Origin: Coleofasciculus sp. FACHB-T130
Lineage (GTDB): Bacteria; Cyanobacteriota; Cyanobacteriia; Cyanobacteriales; FACHB-T130
Length of the DNA: 64,000 bases
Reading direction: 5' to 3'
Assembly: GCF_014695375.1 (NCBI RefSeq)
Contig: NZ_JACJOG010000038.1
Location: forward strand, 62,001 to 126,000
Positions 63,100-64,000 of this stretch are shown one piece after another. Under the pieces are notes generated by a model. It had not been told where the DNA came from and ran no database searches. It saw only the letters and a program-made list of their open reading frames with translations. Every line of letters begins with the position of its first letter. The stretch's first letter is position 1. A program made the position numbers and the translations under genes.

Positions 63100-63642
63100 A
63101 TGTTTATTCAAACTCATCGTCTGCTGCTGCGGGAATTTACGGAAGCCGACTGGTCTGCCATTTTAGCCTATCAATCCACGCCAGCATATCAACGCTTTTA
63201 TCCAGAGGTCGGGCGCACTGAGGCAGACGCTCGCGCCTTCGTTAATCGCTTCCTCCGGTGGCAGCAGGAAACGCCCCGATGGAGGTATCAATGGGCAGTC
63301 GTCCGGAGACAGGACGGACTGATTGGTAATTGCGGTATTCGCAAAAGCGATCGCGATGCCTCAGAAGCAGAAATTGGGTGTGAATTGGCTCCCGAACACT
63401 GGGGGCGAAATTATCCTGTTGAAATGAGTCGTCCGCTACTGCAATTTGGCTTTACAGAACTTGGACTGCATCGCATTTATGCACGCTGTATCGCTGAGAA
63501 TAGAGGGGCGGTGTCATTGGCGCAGAAGCTTGGGATGACCGAAGAAGGTCGCTTGCGAGAGAATGTCAGCATCCGGGGACGGTGGCATGACACGCTCGTA
63601 TACGGCATCTTGAAGCAGGAATGGGAGGCGATGGTTGAATAA
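63100..63642 (+). CDS. GNAT acetyltransferase, RimJ/RimL type
   Basis: 180 aa. TERL-like start IQTHRLLLREFTEADW, core EIGCELAPEHWGRNYPVEMSR as acetyl-CoA site, LGLHRIYARCIAENRGAVSL and WHDTLVYGILKQEW at the end, typical of ribosomal-protein N-acetyltransferases. The true substrate may differ. ATG 63100; 79 bp after recQ. Confidence 0.87.
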   Translation: MFIQTHRLLLREFTEADWSAILAYQSTPAYQRFYPEVGRTEADARAFVNRFLRWQQETPRWRYQWAVVRRQDGLIGNCGIRKSDRDASEAEIGCELAPEHWGRNYPVEMSRPLLQFGFTELGLHRIYARCIAENRGAVSLAQKLGMTEEGRLRENVSIRGRWHDTLVYGILKQEWEAMVE

Positions 63643-63760
63643 CACCGGAACACGGACTAAGTTAAACTTCTTGAGGCAAAAGTCTTTTCTTTCTTCTTCA
63701 TGGCTAGAGCCAAGGGCTTGAAACCCTGTCTGCTGAGGATGCCAACTTCTTTTTTACTGA

Positions 63761-63849
63761 GTCCTCAGTCCTCACTCCTCAGTCCTCACTCCTCACTCCT
63801 CAGTCCTCAGTCCTCAGCCCTCAGTCCTCAGTCCTCACTCCTCAGTCCT
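63761..63849. repeat. Heptamer array TCCTCAG/TCCTCAC
   Basis: About twelve units in the gap after the GNAT gene. Same repeat as at 6434-6503 and as the coding arrays. A reading frame across it is repeat-generated and not a gene. Confidence 0.9.
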
Positions 63850-63872
63850 GAAGACTTTTTCGCTCAAAAGGC

Positions 63873-63906
63873 AAAAGGCAAAAGTAAAAATTTACTTTTG
63901 CCTTTT
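63873..63906. terminator. AT-rich hairpin
   Basis: AAAAGGCAAAAGTAA (63873-63887) with TTACTTTTGCCTTTT (63892-63906). Located between a heptamer array and the convergent right-edge gene. Confidence 0.75.
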
Positions 63907-63913
63907 ATAGACC

Positions 63914-64000
63914 CTAGACTTTAGTTGAGCGACGACGAGAGGGCTTATTCTCTCGCCTCTCCCGATCTTGGCGACGGCGATCGCGCCATTCTATCAGCGT
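63914..64000 (-). CDS. C-terminal end of an unidentified gene (rest outside window)
   Basis: The minus strand is open from the right edge to TAG 63914-63916, giving 28 residues ending RRRQDRERRENKPSRRRSTK-V. The hairpin directly downstream supports a real gene end. Very basic tail; the protein family cannot be told. Confidence 0.5.
   Translation of the reverse strand, partial: TLIEWRDRRRQDRERRENKPSRRRSTKV

Noticed and set aside
63700-63924. Plus-strand frame rich in LSPQSS, and a similar one at 6293-6652
   Set aside because: Generated by the TCCTCAG array, which is open in every frame; no gene-like sequence outside the repeat.

Overview
The window looks like chromosomal DNA from a cyanobacterium, probably a filamentous one. 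The evidence is the very frequent HIP1 octamer GCGATCGC inside genes, cyanobacterium-typical families (Ycf66-like, DUF2301, Mo-dependent nitrogenase C-terminal domain, a zinc-ribbon Ser/Thr kinase with WD40 repeats, an ethylene-receptor-like kinase, PEP-CTERM) and many tandem heptanucleotide repeats of the STRR type. No tRNA, rRNA, CRISPR array, phage or intact transposase was recognised. Most genes are housekeeping genes in short, mixed-strand groups.

Layout. 0-8.6 kb: tail of a GAF/kinase-like protein, secA, a diheme cytochrome c, a MoxR ATPase, ribF and an MBL-fold hydrolase. 8.6-10.6 kb: gene-poor stretch with one decayed minus-strand gene. 10.6-12.7 kb: an exported PEP-CTERM protein with 52 Pro-Ala dipeptides, followed by a prolyl-hydroxylase-like 2OG-Fe(II) oxygenase. 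13-16.9 kb: grxC, gshB, a Gfo/Idh/MocA oxidoreductase and an M50 protease-TPR protein. 17-23.3 kb: an Eis-like acetyltransferase, a GH10 xylanase relic, a kinase-WD40 protein, dprA, DUF2301 and a SAM hydrolase. 23.6-31.3 kb: a 54-aa protein, TldD, a MASE1 kinase, DUF1361, a nucleotidyltransferase, a baeRF-type protein and a small overlapping gene. 31.6-43.7 kb: a minus-strand run of two giant hybrid histidine kinases (one with an ethylene-binding-type membrane domain and two complete kinase cores) and a PEP-synthase-like enzyme. 43.9-64 kb: comF, a small membrane transporter, TerB/Mo-nitrogenase-C, obgE, a methyltransferase, leuA, a NYN nuclease, a sulfurtransferase, mnmC-like, an HD-GYP regulator, glmU, a ynfA pseudogene, an isoaspartyl peptidase, DUF2256, trmJ, a beta-lactamase-fold protein, two tandem Ycf66-like genes each carrying one in-frame UGA, recQ and a GNAT acetyltransferase.

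The strongest unexplained signal is the heptamer repeat load. TCCTCAG-type arrays lie between genes and also inside coding sequences, where they encode Ser/Pro/Gln/Leu-rich linkers. The unit is open in all three frames on one strand and closed in all three on the other, and every in-gene TCCTCAG array lies in the open orientation. Because 7 is not a multiple of 3, each one-unit change shifts the frame, so the receiver domains of both giant kinases and the catalytic barrel of the PEP enzyme lie downstream of potentially slippery DNA. One array has replaced the end of ribF: its stop codon comes from the repeat, and the apparent original 3' end survives beyond the array.

Other points of interest are the prolyl-hydroxylase-like enzyme beside a (Pro-Ala)52 protein, the paired UGA-interrupted Ycf66-like genes, and several single-nonsense or truncated gene relics (GH10 xylanase, ynfA).
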